From Zavarzinia aquatilis (lineage in GTDB: Bacteria; Pseudomonadota; Alphaproteobacteria; Zavarziniales; Zavarziniaceae), in NCBI RefSeq assembly GCF_003173035.1, contig NZ_QGLE01000002.1, forward strand, positions 186,001 to 250,000: 64,000 nt of DNA, written 5' to 3'. The position numbers and the translations under genes are program-made. This document shows, piece after piece, positions 1-8,439 of the stretch. How positions within the stretch are numbered: the first letter of the stretch is position 1; each line of letters begins with the position of its first letter. Below the pieces are notes generated by a model, which made no database searches, was not told the origin of the DNA, and worked only from the letters and a program-made list of their open reading frames with translations.

Positions 1-502
1 GGGTGAAGGACAGCACGCAAACCTCGCCCATGCCGTCGCGGCCGAACTGACCGACGACGTGGTAGAGATCGTGGGAATCGCGCAGGCGCTCGCCAAAGCG
101 GCGCATCAGGGGATCGACCTCCTCGCGCTCGCCATAACCTTCGTCGCTGGCGGCGACGAGACCGTCGGCCGTCAGTTGCTCGCGCTCGACGAAGCCGAGA
201 TAGGCGCGGCCGAGGCTGCCGTCGGGCAGGCTGGCAAGATAGGCCCGGTCGGACAGCACGTCGCATAGGGTACGCGGCCGCTCGAGCAGGGCAAGGGCAT
301 GGGGCAGGCGACGAAAGCGGTGATAGAGCGCCTCGAAGGCGGGACCGCCCAGGGCGTCGATGATGCGGAAGACCTGAGCGGTATCTTCCTTGTCGCGCAA
401 CAGGATGCGCAGGGCCCGCAGCGCCTCGAGCGGGCGATAGCGGCGATTGCCCGCCAGCTTGCCGATCCCGGCCTTTTCCTCACCCTTTACCGCCATGGTC
501 AT
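1..502 (-). CDS. Coq4-like ubiquinone biosynthesis protein, N-terminal part (cut by window edge)
   Basis: The frame is open from an ATG at 502 (another in frame at 496) to the left edge, so the 3' end is missing. About 167 codons are visible. Near residues 143-159 it carries HDLYHVVGQFGRDGMGE, which fits the HDxxH-x11-E metal motif of the COQ4 family. That family acts at the membrane in coenzyme Q assembly and ring decarboxylation. Upstream residues are rich in Leu and Arg, as in Coq4 helical repeats. The gene is divergent from a TetR regulator, with a palindrome between them. Because it is Coq4-like rather than checked against a canonical Coq4, a role outside ubiquinone synthesis is possible. 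Confidence 0.8.
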   Translation of the reverse strand, partial: MTMAVKGEEKAGIGKLAGNRRYRPLEALRALRILLRDKEDTAQVFRIIDALGGPAFEALYHRFRRLPHALALLERPRTLCDVLSDRAYLASLPDGSLGRAYLGFVEREQLTADGLVAASDEGYGEREEVDPLMRRFGERLRDSHDLYHVVGQFGRDGMGEVCVLSFT

Positions 503-544
503 AGCCCCGGTCTTATTTTTCGTGTAACAGAAACCTATAGTCGG

Positions 545-560
545 TTGACATAATTGTCAA
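545..560. promoter_or_regulatory. 16-bp inverted repeat, probable TetR operator
   Basis: TTGACA-TAAT-TGTCAA is a perfect 6-bp inverted repeat with a 4-bp spacer. It lies between the Coq4-like gene (minus) and the TetR gene (plus). On the minus strand the TTGACA arm is followed 15 bases later by TATAGG, so the repeat could overlap the -35 box of the Coq4-like gene. Such a site is typical of local TetR control. Binding is inferred. Confidence 0.55.
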
Positions 561-598
561 TTCGCGGGGCGATTCGGGATCGCGGCGGGGAGAGCGGC

Positions 599-1270
599 AT
601 GGCAGCGGTCATCGGGAGCAAGCGCATCCGGCGCACGTCGGAAGAAGCCCGGCGCCAGATCCTCGACGCGGCGGAAGCCCGCCTGACCAACCTCGGCCCC
701 GAAGGCTTGCGGCTGCAGGATATCGGCCGCGACGTCGGCCTGTCCCATTCCGCCATCCTGCACCATTTCGAGAGTCGCGACGGCCTGGTGAAGGCGCTGT
801 CGATCCGGGCAACCGAACAGCTGCGCGCCGACGTTCTGGCCGCGCTGGCGACACCGGCGGGCAAGACGCCGGACGCGACCCAGGTCATGCAGAAAGTCTT
901 CGAGGTTCTGTCCGAGCGCGGCTATGCCCGCCTCGCCGCCTGGCTGACGCTGGAGCATGACGGCGGCAATCAGGGTTTCTCGCAACAGATGATCGCGGAG
1001 CTGATCCGCGTCATTCACAGCATCCGGATGGAACATCACGCGACGGCGGGCGTCGCCCCGCCGTCAGAGGAAGATACGTCCAATATCGTGCTGCTGGTCG
1101 CGACCGTCGCCTACGGCGACGGCATCATGGGCCACGCCCTGCGCGGGGCGGCAAGGCGGCCCGACGACCCGGTTGCGCGCAAGGATTTCCGCCTGTGGTT
1201 CGGCCATCTGATCCAGGCCCATATGGACAGCTATTTCCCGCCCAAGGACGCTGCCCGGCCAAAGGCCTAA
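599..1270 (+). CDS. TetR/AcrR-family transcriptional regulator
   Basis: This is a 223-residue protein. The N-terminal helix-turn-helix (about residues 15-62) reads RRQILDAAEARL, then LRLQDIGRDVGLSHSAILHHF, the usual TetR pattern. The rest is a helical ligand-binding domain I cannot match to a ligand. The ATG at 599 was chosen because GGGGAGAG sits just upstream; a TTG at 554 would lie inside the palindrome. It is divergent from the Coq4-like gene and probably regulates itself and that gene through the inverted repeat at 545-560. A terminator follows. Confidence 0.9.
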   Translation: MAAVIGSKRIRRTSEEARRQILDAAEARLTNLGPEGLRLQDIGRDVGLSHSAILHHFESRDGLVKALSIRATEQLRADVLAALATPAGKTPDATQVMQKVFEVLSERGYARLAAWLTLEHDGGNQGFSQQMIAELIRVIHSIRMEHHATAGVAPPSEEDTSNIVLLVATVAYGDGIMGHALRGAARRPDDPVARKDFRLWFGHLIQAHMDSYFPPKDAARPKA

Positions 1271-1275
1271 CATGG

Positions 1276-1308
1276 AAACGGGGCGCCCGTTGGGGCCGCC
1301 CCGTTTTT
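1276..1308 (+). terminator. Rho-independent terminator after the TetR gene
   Basis: AAACGGGGCG pairs perfectly with CGCCCCGTTT around an 11-base loop, and the 3' arm runs into a T5 tract. It starts 5 bases after the TetR stop codon. Confidence 0.85.
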
Positions 1309-1347
1309 CACCATTCGCGCCTGTGTGACTTGGGTCTGCAGCTTGGC

Positions 1348-1419
1348 TCAGACCAGTCCGACGACCAGCGCCATCAGAAAGGTGAAGACGACACCGGTGA
1401 GAAGATGATTGGCGGTCAT
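1348..1419 (-). CDS. Putative 23-residue single-span membrane peptide
   Basis: An ATG at 1419 opens a 24-codon frame ending in TGA. Residues 1-8 are MTANHLLT; residues 9-23 are almost all hydrophobic (Val, Phe, Leu, Met, Ala, Gly), enough for one short transmembrane segment. AAGGTCA precedes the start and could serve as a ribosome binding site. Small membrane peptides often act as subunits of respiratory or transport complexes, but I do not recognise this one and no partner gene is next to it. It could be chance; conservation in relatives would decide. Confidence 0.4.
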   Translation of the reverse strand: MTANHLLTGVVFTFLMALVVGLV

Positions 1420-1521
1420 TGACCTTCTTTCCTTTCTCGTCGGTGAGGTGGCTTCATCGTTACTTAGAAATCCGTCACTGAAAACCCGAATTCGTCGCTG
1501 CGCCGCAATGCTGCCCGGGCC

Positions 1522-2193
1522 TTACCACGGCACTTCGTTTCCGTACAGATTCAGGAACTTGCCGTTATCTCTTGAGGTCAGACCTTCGATGGTGCGGTGC
1601 ATGGCCGAGACAGATTCTTCGATCGACAGCGGTGCCTCGGCCCCACCCATCGCCGTCCGCACCCAGCCGGGGTCGAGGGTGACGACACAGAGTCCCCGCG
1701 AAACGACATCGCGCGAGAGCGAGCGCATGGCCATGCTCGCCGCCGCCTTGGACGAGCGGTAGATATAGTCCCCGCCCGAGCTGTTGTTGGTGATCGAAGC
1801 CATGCCGCTGGTGATGGTGACGATCCGCCCCCGCCCCCGGGCTAGCGGATCGAGCAGCGCCTCGGCGACGTAATAGGGGCACATGGCGTTCACCCGGAAG
1901 GCGTCCAGCCAGGCGTCGGCGTCGATGGGGCCGAGGTCTTGCGCCTGCGGTCCCCAGATGCCGGCATTGTTGATCACAAGGTCCAGCCGCGCCTCGGCGA
2001 AACGGGTGCGCAGGGTGGCGATGGCCTTGCGGTCGGTGATTTCCAGCTCGTGCGCGGTGATGCCGGACACGGATTCGAGATCGCCCGCCTGCCGCGCCAC
2101 GGCGTGAACCTGCCAGCCCGCCCGGGCATAGGTCTCGGCCAGCCCGCGGCCGAGGCCCCGGCTGGCGCCTGTGATCAACATGGTCTTCGGCAT
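1522..2193 (-). CDS. Short-chain dehydrogenase/reductase
   Basis: A 223-residue SDR. The NAD(P)-binding motif TGASRGLG is at residues 8-15, NNAG at 75-78, and the catalytic YRSSK (Tyr145, Lys149) is followed by an alanine-rich helix. The length fits small classical SDRs. The ATG at 2193 places the Rossmann fold at the N-terminus and has GAGGGAGAGGG upstream. It starts 16 bases after the stop of the 5-oxoprolinase gene and is probably co-transcribed. The substrate cannot be told from sequence; a role next to pyroglutamate or hydantoin use is only suggested by position. Confidence 0.9.
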   Translation of the reverse strand: MPKTMLITGASRGLGRGLAETYARAGWQVHAVARQAGDLESVSGITAHELEITDRKAIATLRTRFAEARLDLVINNAGIWGPQAQDLGPIDADAWLDAFRVNAMCPYYVAEALLDPLARGRGRIVTITSGMASITNNSSGGDYIYRSSKAAASMAMRSLSRDVVSRGLCVVTLDPGWVRTAMGGAEAPLSIEESVSAMHRTIEGLTSRDNGKFLNLYGNEVPW

Positions 2194-2209
2194 CGCCCTC
2201 TCCCTCGCT

Positions 2210-5200
2210 TCAATCTCGCGGCCGGCCGAAGCCGCCGCCGCCCGGTGTCTCGATCTCGATGGCATCGCCGGGCGCGACCGCGACCTCGGCGCAAGGCCCC
2301 AGCAACTCCACCGTCCCATCCACCCGCAGGCAGCGGTTGATCCCGGGCGCGCCCGCATCGCCGCCGTCGAGGCCGAAGGGCGGTACCTCCCGCCGGTTCG
2401 ACAGAATGGCCGCGGTCATCGCCTCAAGGAAGCGAATCCGGCGAATGACGCCATCGCCGCCCCGGTGGCACCCGGCCCCGCCGGAGCCGCGACGGATGCC
2501 GAAAGCCTCCACCCGCACCGGGAAGCGCCATTCCAGCACCTCGGGATCGGTCAGGCGGGAATTGGTCATATGGGTGTGGACGGCATCGCAGCCGTCGAAA
2601 TCGGGGCCGGCCCCGGCACCGCCGCAGATCGTCTCGTAATATTGATAGCGGTCGTTGCCGAAGGTGAAATTGTTCATCGTGCCCTGCGCCGCCGCCATCA
2701 CGCCGAGGGCGCCATAAAGCGCGTCGCACAGCGCCTGGCTGGTCTCGACATTGCCGGCGACGACCGCCGCCGGATAGACCGGCCGCAGCATCGAGCCTTC
2801 CCCGGCGATGATGTCGAGCGGTTCGAGACAGCCCTGGTTCAGCGGAATGTCATCGTCGACCAGGGTGCGGAAGACATAGAGCACGGCGGCCTTCACCACG
2901 GCGAAGGGGGCATTGAAATTGCTGGGCACTTGCGCCGAGGTGCCGGTGAAATCGACCCGCGCCCGCCGCGCCGCCCGATCGACCGTGACCGCGACATGGA
3001 TCACGGCGCCATTGTCGAGCCGGCAGGTGAATTCGCCGTCCGACAGGCGGTCGATCACCCGGCGCACCGCTTCCGCCGCATTATCCTGCACATGGCGCAT
3101 ATAGGCGTGGACGGTGGCGAGGCCATAAGTCCCGACCATCGCCAGCAATTCCTGCGCGCCCTTCTCGCAGGCGGCGATCTGCGCTTTCAGGTCGGCGACA
3201 TTCTGCGCCGGATTGCGCGCGGGGTAAGGCCCGGACGAGAGCAGCGCCACCACCTCGTCCTCGAGGAAGCGGCCCTTCGCGAGCAGGGGCAGATTGTCGA
3301 TCAGCACGCCTTCCTCGATCACGCTCGTCGAATGGGGCGGCATGGAGCCGGGCGTGATGCCGCCGATATCGGCCTGATGCCCGCGCGCCGCGACGTAAAA
3401 GATCACATCGCGGCCCGCCCGGTCGAACACTGGCACGATCACGGTCACATCCGGCAGATGGGTGCCGCCGTTATAGGGCGCGTTCAGCATGAAGGCGTCG
3501 CCCGGCTGCATGGTGGCGCGGTGACCGCGGATCACCGTCTCGACCGATTCCGACATGCTGCCGAGATGGACCGGCATATGCGGTGCATTGGCGACGAGGC
3601 CGCCCTTGCCGTCGAACACAGCGCAGGAAAAGTCGAGCCTTTCCTTGATGTTCACCGAATGCGCGGTCTTCTCCAGCGTCAGGCCCATCTGTTCCGCGAT
3701 CGACATGAAGAGGTTGTTGAACACCTCCAGCATCACCGGATCGCGGCCGGTGCCGATGTCGCGCCGCGCCGCCTCGCCCGTGCGGTCAAGGAACAGGGTG
3801 CCGTTGCCGTGCATCCGCGCCCGCCAGCCCGGTTCGACCACCACGGTCGAATGGGCCTCGACCAGGATCGCGGGGCCGTCGACGATATCGCCGGCGAGCA
3901 GGCCCGACCGCTCGACCACCGCCGCGTCGTGGAACCCGCCCCGACTGAAGATGCGCGCCGTCTCCGCCACGTCGACGGTGCTGCCGTCGGCACGAGTTGG
4001 CAGAACGGGTTCGGCGACGGCGCTGCCGCCTCCCGCCGCCTCGACCGAGATCGCCTCGACGATCAGGCGCCGGTTGCCGGAAATGAAGCCGAAGCGGGCA
4101 CGATGCGCCGCCTCGAACGCCGCCCTGATGGCGTCCGGCGTGCCATGGGCCACAATGAGGGCGGTATCCGTTCCCTCGTAACGCAGGTGGATACGCCTGT
4201 GCAGGGCGATGGCGTCCCGCGCGATGCCCTGACCCGCGACCTCGTCGATCGCATCCGCGCCGAGGGCATCGAGGCGGGCCTCTGCAGCGGCGAGGCCGGC
4301 GGCGTCCAGCACCGCCTCCACCGCCTCTTCCCGCGTCGCCGCGATATCGGCGAGGCCCATGCCATAGGCGGACAGCAGCCCCGCCATCGGGTGCAACATC
4401 ACGCGGCCCATGCCCAGCGCCTCGGCGACCAGACAGGCGTGCTGCCCCCCGGCACCGCCGAAACATTGCAGCGTGTAGGTCGTCACGTCGTGGCCGCGCT
4501 GCACCGAGATCTTCTTGATCGCATTGGCCATGTTCTCGACCGCGATGGCGACGAAACCGTCGGCCATGGCCTCGGCCGTCGTGGGCTTGCCGGTCGCGGC
4601 GGAAACCTCGGCCGCCAGCGCCTCGAACTTCGCCCGCACAGCAAAGGCGTCCAGCGGCTGATCGGCGCCCGGACCGAAGACGGCGGGGAAACGGTGCGGC
4701 AGCAACTTGCCCAGCAGCACATTGGCGTCGGTCACCGTCAGCGGCCCGCCCCGGCGATAGGCGCAGGGGCCCGGATTGGCCCCGGCGCTTTCAGGGCCGA
4801 CCCGCAGGCGCGCGCCGTCGAAGCCGAGAATGGAGCCGCCGCCCGCGGCGACGGTGTGGATTGCCATCATGGGCGCGCGGATGCGGACGCCCGCCACCAG
4901 GGTCTCGAAGGCGCGCTCGAAGCTGCCGGCGTAATGGCAGACGTCGGTCGAAGTGCCGCCCATGTCGAAACCGATGATCCGCCCCTCCCCCACCTGCGCC
5001 GCGGTGCGGACGGCGCCGACGACACCGCCGGCCGGTCCGGACAGGATGGCGTCCTTGCCCTGAAACAGATGGGCGTCGGTCAACCCGCCGGAGGACTGCA
5101 TGAACATCAGCCGGCTGTCGCCCAGCGCCGCCGCCACCCTGTCGACATAGCGCCGCAGGATGGGCGAGAGATAGGCATCGACCACCGTGGTATCGCCGCG

Positions 5201-5791
5201 CCCGATCAGTTTCATCAGGGGGCTGGCGCCATGGCCGGTCGAGACCTGGGTGAAGCCGATCGCCCGCGCCAGCGCCGCCAGCGCCCGCTCGTGCGCGGGA
5301 AAGCGATAGCCGTGCAGCAGCACGATGGCGATCGAGCGGATGCCGGCCTCGAAAGCCGCCTGCAATCCCGCCCGCGCGCCTTCGAGGTCGAGGGGATGCA
5401 GCACCTCGCCCCGGGCCGACACGCGCTCGTCGATCTCCACCACCTGTTCGTGGAGGAGTTCCGGCAGGCGGATGTCGAGGGCGAAGATATCGGGCCGGTT
5501 CTGATAGGCGATGCGCAGGGCATCGGCGAAGCCGCGGGTGATCGCCAGCACCACCCGCTCGCCCTTCCGCTCGAGGAGGGCGTTGGTCGCGACCGTGGTG
5601 CCCATCTTCACGGCATTGACCGGGCCGGGCAGGCTCGCGCGCAGGCGGCGCACGCCCTCGACCGCGGCATCCTCGTAATGTTCCGGATTCTCGGACAGCA
5701 GCTTTTCCGTGACGATGACGCCGTCCGGGCGGCGGGCCACGATATCGGTGAAAGTGCCGCCGCGGTCGATCCAGAAATCCCAGGTGCTCAT
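2210..5791 (-). CDS. 5-oxoprolinase (ATP-hydrolysing), fused hydantoinase A and B domains
   Basis: 1193 residues, the normal size of the fused enzyme. It opens 5-oxo-L-proline (pyroglutamate) to glutamate at the cost of ATP in the cytoplasm. The HyuA-like part (about residues 1-685) begins [18 protein letters not shown], then [17 protein letters not shown] and [10 protein letters not shown], the actin-like ATPase signatures of this family. The HyuB-like part (about 686-1190) has [19 protein letters not shown] and ends in a glycine-rich tail (GGGGFG). N-methylhydantoinase or acetone-carboxylase-like relatives are alternatives, but the single fused chain and [13 protein letters not shown] near the start favour 5-oxoprolinase. 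The ATG at 5791 was chosen because the domain starts right after it. Confidence 0.9.
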   Translation of the reverse strand: MSTWDFWIDRGGTFTDIVARRPDGVIVTEKLLSENPEHYEDAAVEGVRRLRASLPGPVNAVKMGTTVATNALLERKGERVVLAITRGFADALRIAYQNRPDIFALDIRLPELLHEQVVEIDERVSARGEVLHPLDLEGARAGLQAAFEAGIRSIAIVLLHGYRFPAHERALAALARAIGFTQVSTGHGASPLMKLIGRGDTTVVDAYLSPILRRYVDRVAAALGDSRLMFMQSSGGLTDAHLFQGKDAILSGPAGGVVGAVRTAAQVGEGRIIGFDMGGTSTDVCHYAGSFERAFETLVAGVRIRAPMMAIHTVAAGGGSILGFDGARLRVGPESAGANPGPCAYRRGGPLTVTDANVLLGKLLPHRFPAVFGPGADQPLDAFAVRAKFEALAAEVSAATGKPTTAEAMADGFVAIAVENMANAIKKISVQRGHDVTTYTLQCFGGAGGQHACLVAEALGMGRVMLHPMAGLLSAYGMGLADIAATREEAVEAVLDAAGLAAAEARLDALGADAIDEVAGQGIARDAIALHRRIHLRYEGTDTALIVAHGTPDAIRAAFEAAHRARFGFISGNRRLIVEAISVEAAGGGSAVAEPVLPTRADGSTVDVAETARIFSRGGFHDAAVVERSGLLAGDIVDGPAILVEAHSTVVVEPGWRARMHGNGTLFLDRTGEAARRDIGTGRDPVMLEVFNNLFMSIAEQMGLTLEKTAHSVNIKERLDFSCAVFDGKGGLVANAPHMPVHLGSMSESVETVIRGHRATMQPGDAFMLNAPYNGGTHLPDVTVIVPVFDRAGRDVIFYVAARGHQADIGGITPGSMPPHSTSVIEEGVLIDNLPLLAKGRFLEDEVVALLSSGPYPARNPAQNVADLKAQIAACEKGAQELLAMVGTYGLATVHAYMRHVQDNAAEAVRRVIDRLSDGEFTCRLDNGAVIHVAVTVDRAARRARVDFTGTSAQVPSNFNAPFAVVKAAVLYVFRTLVDDDIPLNQGCLEPLDIIAGEGSMLRPVYPAAVVAGNVETSQALCDALYGALGVMAAAQGTMNNFTFGNDRYQYYETICGGAGAGPDFDGCDAVHTHMTNSRLTDPEVLEWRFPVRVEAFGIRRGSGGAGCHRGGDGVIRRIRFLEAMTAAILSNRREVPPFGLDGGDAGAPGINRCLRVDGTVELLGPCAEVAVAPGDAIEIETPGGGGFGRPRD

Positions 5792-5871
5792 ATGCCCTCT
5801 TGTCTTCCCTGCCCAAGGCTTCACACCATGGCGGCGGTTCACGAGTCAATCACGGGTCGGGCAGGACAGCC

Positions 5872-6618
5872 ATGAGCATCTGGGGCAAGATCATCGGCAG
5901 CGCGGCGGGCTTCGCCCTCGGGGGGCCGATCGGGGCTCTGCTGGGCGGGCTGGCCGGCCATGCGGTCGACACGCTGGCAGGAGGTCTGCCTGGCGCCCCG
6001 CGCGAGGCTGCCGGCCGGGAACAGACAAGGCGCGTCGCCTTCACCGTCGGCGTCATCGTGCTGGGCGCCAAGATGGCCAAGGCTGACGGCACGGTGACCC
6101 GGGACGAGATCAAGGCCTTCCGCGAAGTCTTCCATGTGCCCGAGAGCGAGGTCGGCCAGGTCGCCCGCATCTTCGACCGCGCCAAAGAAGACGCCGCCGG
6201 CTTCGAGCCCTATGCCGCGCAGATCCGCGCCGTGATGGGTGACGACCGGACCGTGCTCGAGGAATTGCTGGACGGGCTGTTCCACATCGCCAAGGCGGAT
6301 GCGGTCGTCCATCAGGCCGAGCTGGATTTCCTGATCGCGGTCGCCCGCATCTTCGGATTCTCCGACACGGAATTCGCCGCGATCCGCGCCGCCCACCTCG
6401 GCCCCGACCGGGGCGACCCCTACACGGTGCTGGGTGTCACCCGCGACCTCGACGAGGCTGCGCTGAAGGCCGCCTATCGCAAGCTGGTGCGCGAGCATCA
6501 CCCGGACATGCTGGTCGCCAAGGGCATGCCCGAGGAATTCATCCAGATCGCGACCGAGCGCCTGGCCAAGATCAACGCCGCCTGGGAACAGGTGAAGAAG
6601 GAGCGGGGCATCGCCTGA
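5872..6618 (+). CDS. TerB-DnaJ domain protein (DjlA-like co-chaperone)
   Basis: 248 residues. The N-terminus has a glycine-zipper stretch (about residues 9-30, GSAAGFALGGPIGALLGG) that could insert in or lie on the membrane. A TerB-like helical domain follows (about 55-165; KADGTVTRDEI and KADAVVHQAELDFL). The C-terminus is a J domain starting DPYTVLGVTRDLDEAALKAA with the HPD motif that stimulates DnaK ATPase. This order matches DjlA. It is divergent from the 5-oxoprolinase gene and convergent with the ManC gene. The client is unknown. Confidence 0.9.
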   Translation: MSIWGKIIGSAAGFALGGPIGALLGGLAGHAVDTLAGGLPGAPREAAGREQTRRVAFTVGVIVLGAKMAKADGTVTRDEIKAFREVFHVPESEVGQVARIFDRAKEDAAGFEPYAAQIRAVMGDDRTVLEELLDGLFHIAKADAVVHQAELDFLIAVARIFGFSDTEFAAIRAAHLGPDRGDPYTVLGVTRDLDEAALKAAYRKLVREHHPDMLVAKGMPEEFIQIATERLAKINAAWEQVKKERGIA

Positions 6619-6639
6619 CGCCCCGTTTCCCGTAAACCG

Positions 6640-8019
6640 TCAGTCGTAGGCGCTGGTCTCGCCGCCGGTCGCGCCGGTCTGCACCTCGATGAGGCGCAAG
6701 GGAAGCTCGCCCGGATTGTCGATCACCCGCTTGTCGCCCACCGGGATATGCACGGCCTGACCGGCCAGCACGGTCTGGCTTTCCGCGCCGGTGCCGATGA
6801 CCGCCGTGCCGCCGACCACGATCCAGTATTCGGGAATACGCAGGCGGCTCTGCAGCACGAGGCGGCCGCCCGGCTTCACCGTGATTCGCTTCACGCTATA
6901 GCCGTCGCCCGCGTCCAGCGCCTCGAAGGCGCCCCAGGGCCGCAGGGTCTCGCGGTGATGGCTGGCCTCGCTGCGGCCGCCCTTCTCCAGCTTGCCGACG
7001 AGCTGCTTCACATGTTCCGAATAATCGCGCGAGACGACGAGGACCGCGTCCTTGGTCGTCGCCACGATGACATTCTCGAGCCCGCCGACCACGGTCAGCT
7101 TGTCCGGGGAATAGACGAAGCAGTTGCGGCTGTCGGCGACGATGCCGTCGCCGACCACGGCACAGCCGTTCTCGTCGGCGGGGGAGACGCCCTGCACCGC
7201 CGACCAGGTGCCGACGTCGGACCAGTCGAAGCGGGCGGCGATCACGGCGGCGCGCGCCGTCCGCTCCATCACCGCGTAGTCGACCGAAATCTTGGGCGCC
7301 TGGCCGAAGGCTTCGGGGTCGAGCAGCACAAAATCGAAATCGCGCGCGGCCTTGGCCACCGCGGCATCGGCCGCCGCCAGCACGGCGGGCTGGAAGGCGG
7401 CGAGTTCGGACAGGAAGACATCGGCGCGATAGGCGAAATTGCCCGAATTCCACAACAGGCCTTCGGCGACATAGCGTTTCGCGGTCTCGAGGTCCGGCTT
7501 TTCGACGAAGGCGCCGATTTCGTGGACCTTGCCGCCCAGCAGCGGCCGGCCCGGCCTGATATAGCCGTAACCCGTCGCGGGCGACGTCGGCTTCAGGCCG
7601 AAGCAGACGAGCAGGCCCTGCCCCGCCGCCTCGACCGCGAGGGCGACATCGGCGAGGAAGACATCCGTATCGGGAATCGCATGGTCGGCGGCGACGACGA
7701 CCATGGTCGCGGCCGGATCGCGGCGGACGGCGAAGGCAGCGGCGGCGGCGATGGCGGCGCAGGAATCGCGGCCGAAGGGCTCGAGCAGGATATCCGCCTC
7801 CACCCCGATCAGGCGCAGCTGTTCGGCGACCAGGAAGCGATAGGCGGCATTGGTGACGATCAGCGGCCGGCCGATGCCGGCGACCCTGGCGACAGCCTGC
7901 TGGAACAGCGAGGTCTCGTCGGCGAAGGTCAAGAACTGCTTGGGGTAGCTGCTGCGCGAGGCGGGCCACAGCCGCGAGCCAGAACCGCCGCACAAAACGA
8001 CGGGAACGATAGTCGACAT
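6640..8019 (-). CDS. manC: Mannose-1-phosphate guanylyltransferase, with a degenerate isomerase-type cupin domain
   Basis: 459 residues, close to the bifunctional ManC/XanB/AlgA type, making GDP-mannose for surface polysaccharides. The nucleotidyltransferase signature LCGGSGSRLWPASRSSYPKQ is near residues 9-28. The C-terminal cupin domain normally carries QxHxHRxEHW for the phosphomannose isomerase metal site. Here the same place reads LQSRLRIPEYW, and the later IPxGxxH segment reads IPVGDKRV, so the histidines are gone. I infer that isomerase activity is lost and only the guanylyltransferase works. GGAGG stands 5 bases before the ATG at 8019. No other mannose gene is adjacent. Confidence 0.9.
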   Translation of the reverse strand: MSTIVPVVLCGGSGSRLWPASRSSYPKQFLTFADETSLFQQAVARVAGIGRPLIVTNAAYRFLVAEQLRLIGVEADILLEPFGRDSCAAIAAAAAFAVRRDPAATMVVVAADHAIPDTDVFLADVALAVEAAGQGLLVCFGLKPTSPATGYGYIRPGRPLLGGKVHEIGAFVEKPDLETAKRYVAEGLLWNSGNFAYRADVFLSELAAFQPAVLAAADAAVAKAARDFDFVLLDPEAFGQAPKISVDYAVMERTARAAVIAARFDWSDVGTWSAVQGVSPADENGCAVVGDGIVADSRNCFVYSPDKLTVVGGLENVIVATTKDAVLVVSRDYSEHVKQLVGKLEKGGRSEASHHRETLRPWGAFEALDAGDGYSVKRITVKPGGRLVLQSRLRIPEYWIVVGGTAVIGTGAESQTVLAGQAVHIPVGDKRVIDNPGELPLRLIEVQTGATGGETSAYD

Positions 8020-8197
8020 CAAATCCTCCACCCCTTGGAAATGCTTAAGCGAACCGGACCCGCCGCTCAGGGCCCTCCTCCCGTTCGGCGCATCCTTTTT
8101 CCGGCCGTCCGGCAACGGCGGGAAGCCCCTGTTTGACCACGGCGGGGCGGCAGAGACAATGCCCCGAATAGGTCTAACGAATCCATCTCCCCTCGCT

Positions 8198-8226
8198 GTG
8201 GACAGCAGGCTAGGCTGCGTTAATAT
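8198..8226 (+). promoter_or_regulatory. Probable sigma-70 promoter for the zinc-finger/polA operon
   Basis: GTGGAC (8198-8203), a 17-base spacer, then TAATAT (8221-8226). It lies 30 bases before the zinc-finger ATG, which has AGGAG upstream. No other box in this spacer fits as well. Confidence 0.5.
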
Positions 8227-8256
8227 CCGCCCGCTTTTCCAGGAGACCGAACAGCC

Positions 8257-8439
8257 ATGGCGACCGAAGCGCCCGAGACGAAGAAAGTCGACACCCCCAT
8301 CGTGGCCTGCGACGGCGGCGAAGGCGCCCTGGGGCATCCGCGCGTCTATCTGAACATGGAAGGCCGGGGCGAGGTGCAGTGTCCCTATTGCGGCAAGCTC
8401 TACATCCTCGAGGGCGATTCGCACGCTCATGCCCACTGA
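8257..8439 (+). CDS. Small zinc-finger (CHCC-type, NDUFS6-like) protein
   Basis: 60 residues. Cys at ACDGG, then GALGHPRVYLNM and CPYCGKLY give a C-x(n)-H-x(n)-CxxC zinc site like that of the CHCC domain of the complex I accessory subunit NDUFS6 and its bacterial homologues. A His-rich tail (SHAHAH) ends it. The bacterial role is unclear; a respiratory-complex or assembly function is possible. The last 11 bases overlap the start of polA in another frame, so the two are likely translated in a coupled way from the promoter at 8198-8226. Confidence 0.85.
   Translation: MATEAPETKKVDTPIVACDGGEGALGHPRVYLNMEGRGEVQCPYCGKLYILEGDSHAHAH

Noticed and set aside
2171-5875. A 1234-codon open frame on the plus strand opposite the 5-oxoprolinase gene
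   Set aside because: It is antisense to a gene with clear family motifs. High GC at third codon positions leaves such long open shadows, and its product (rich in Arg, Gly and His) shows no domain.
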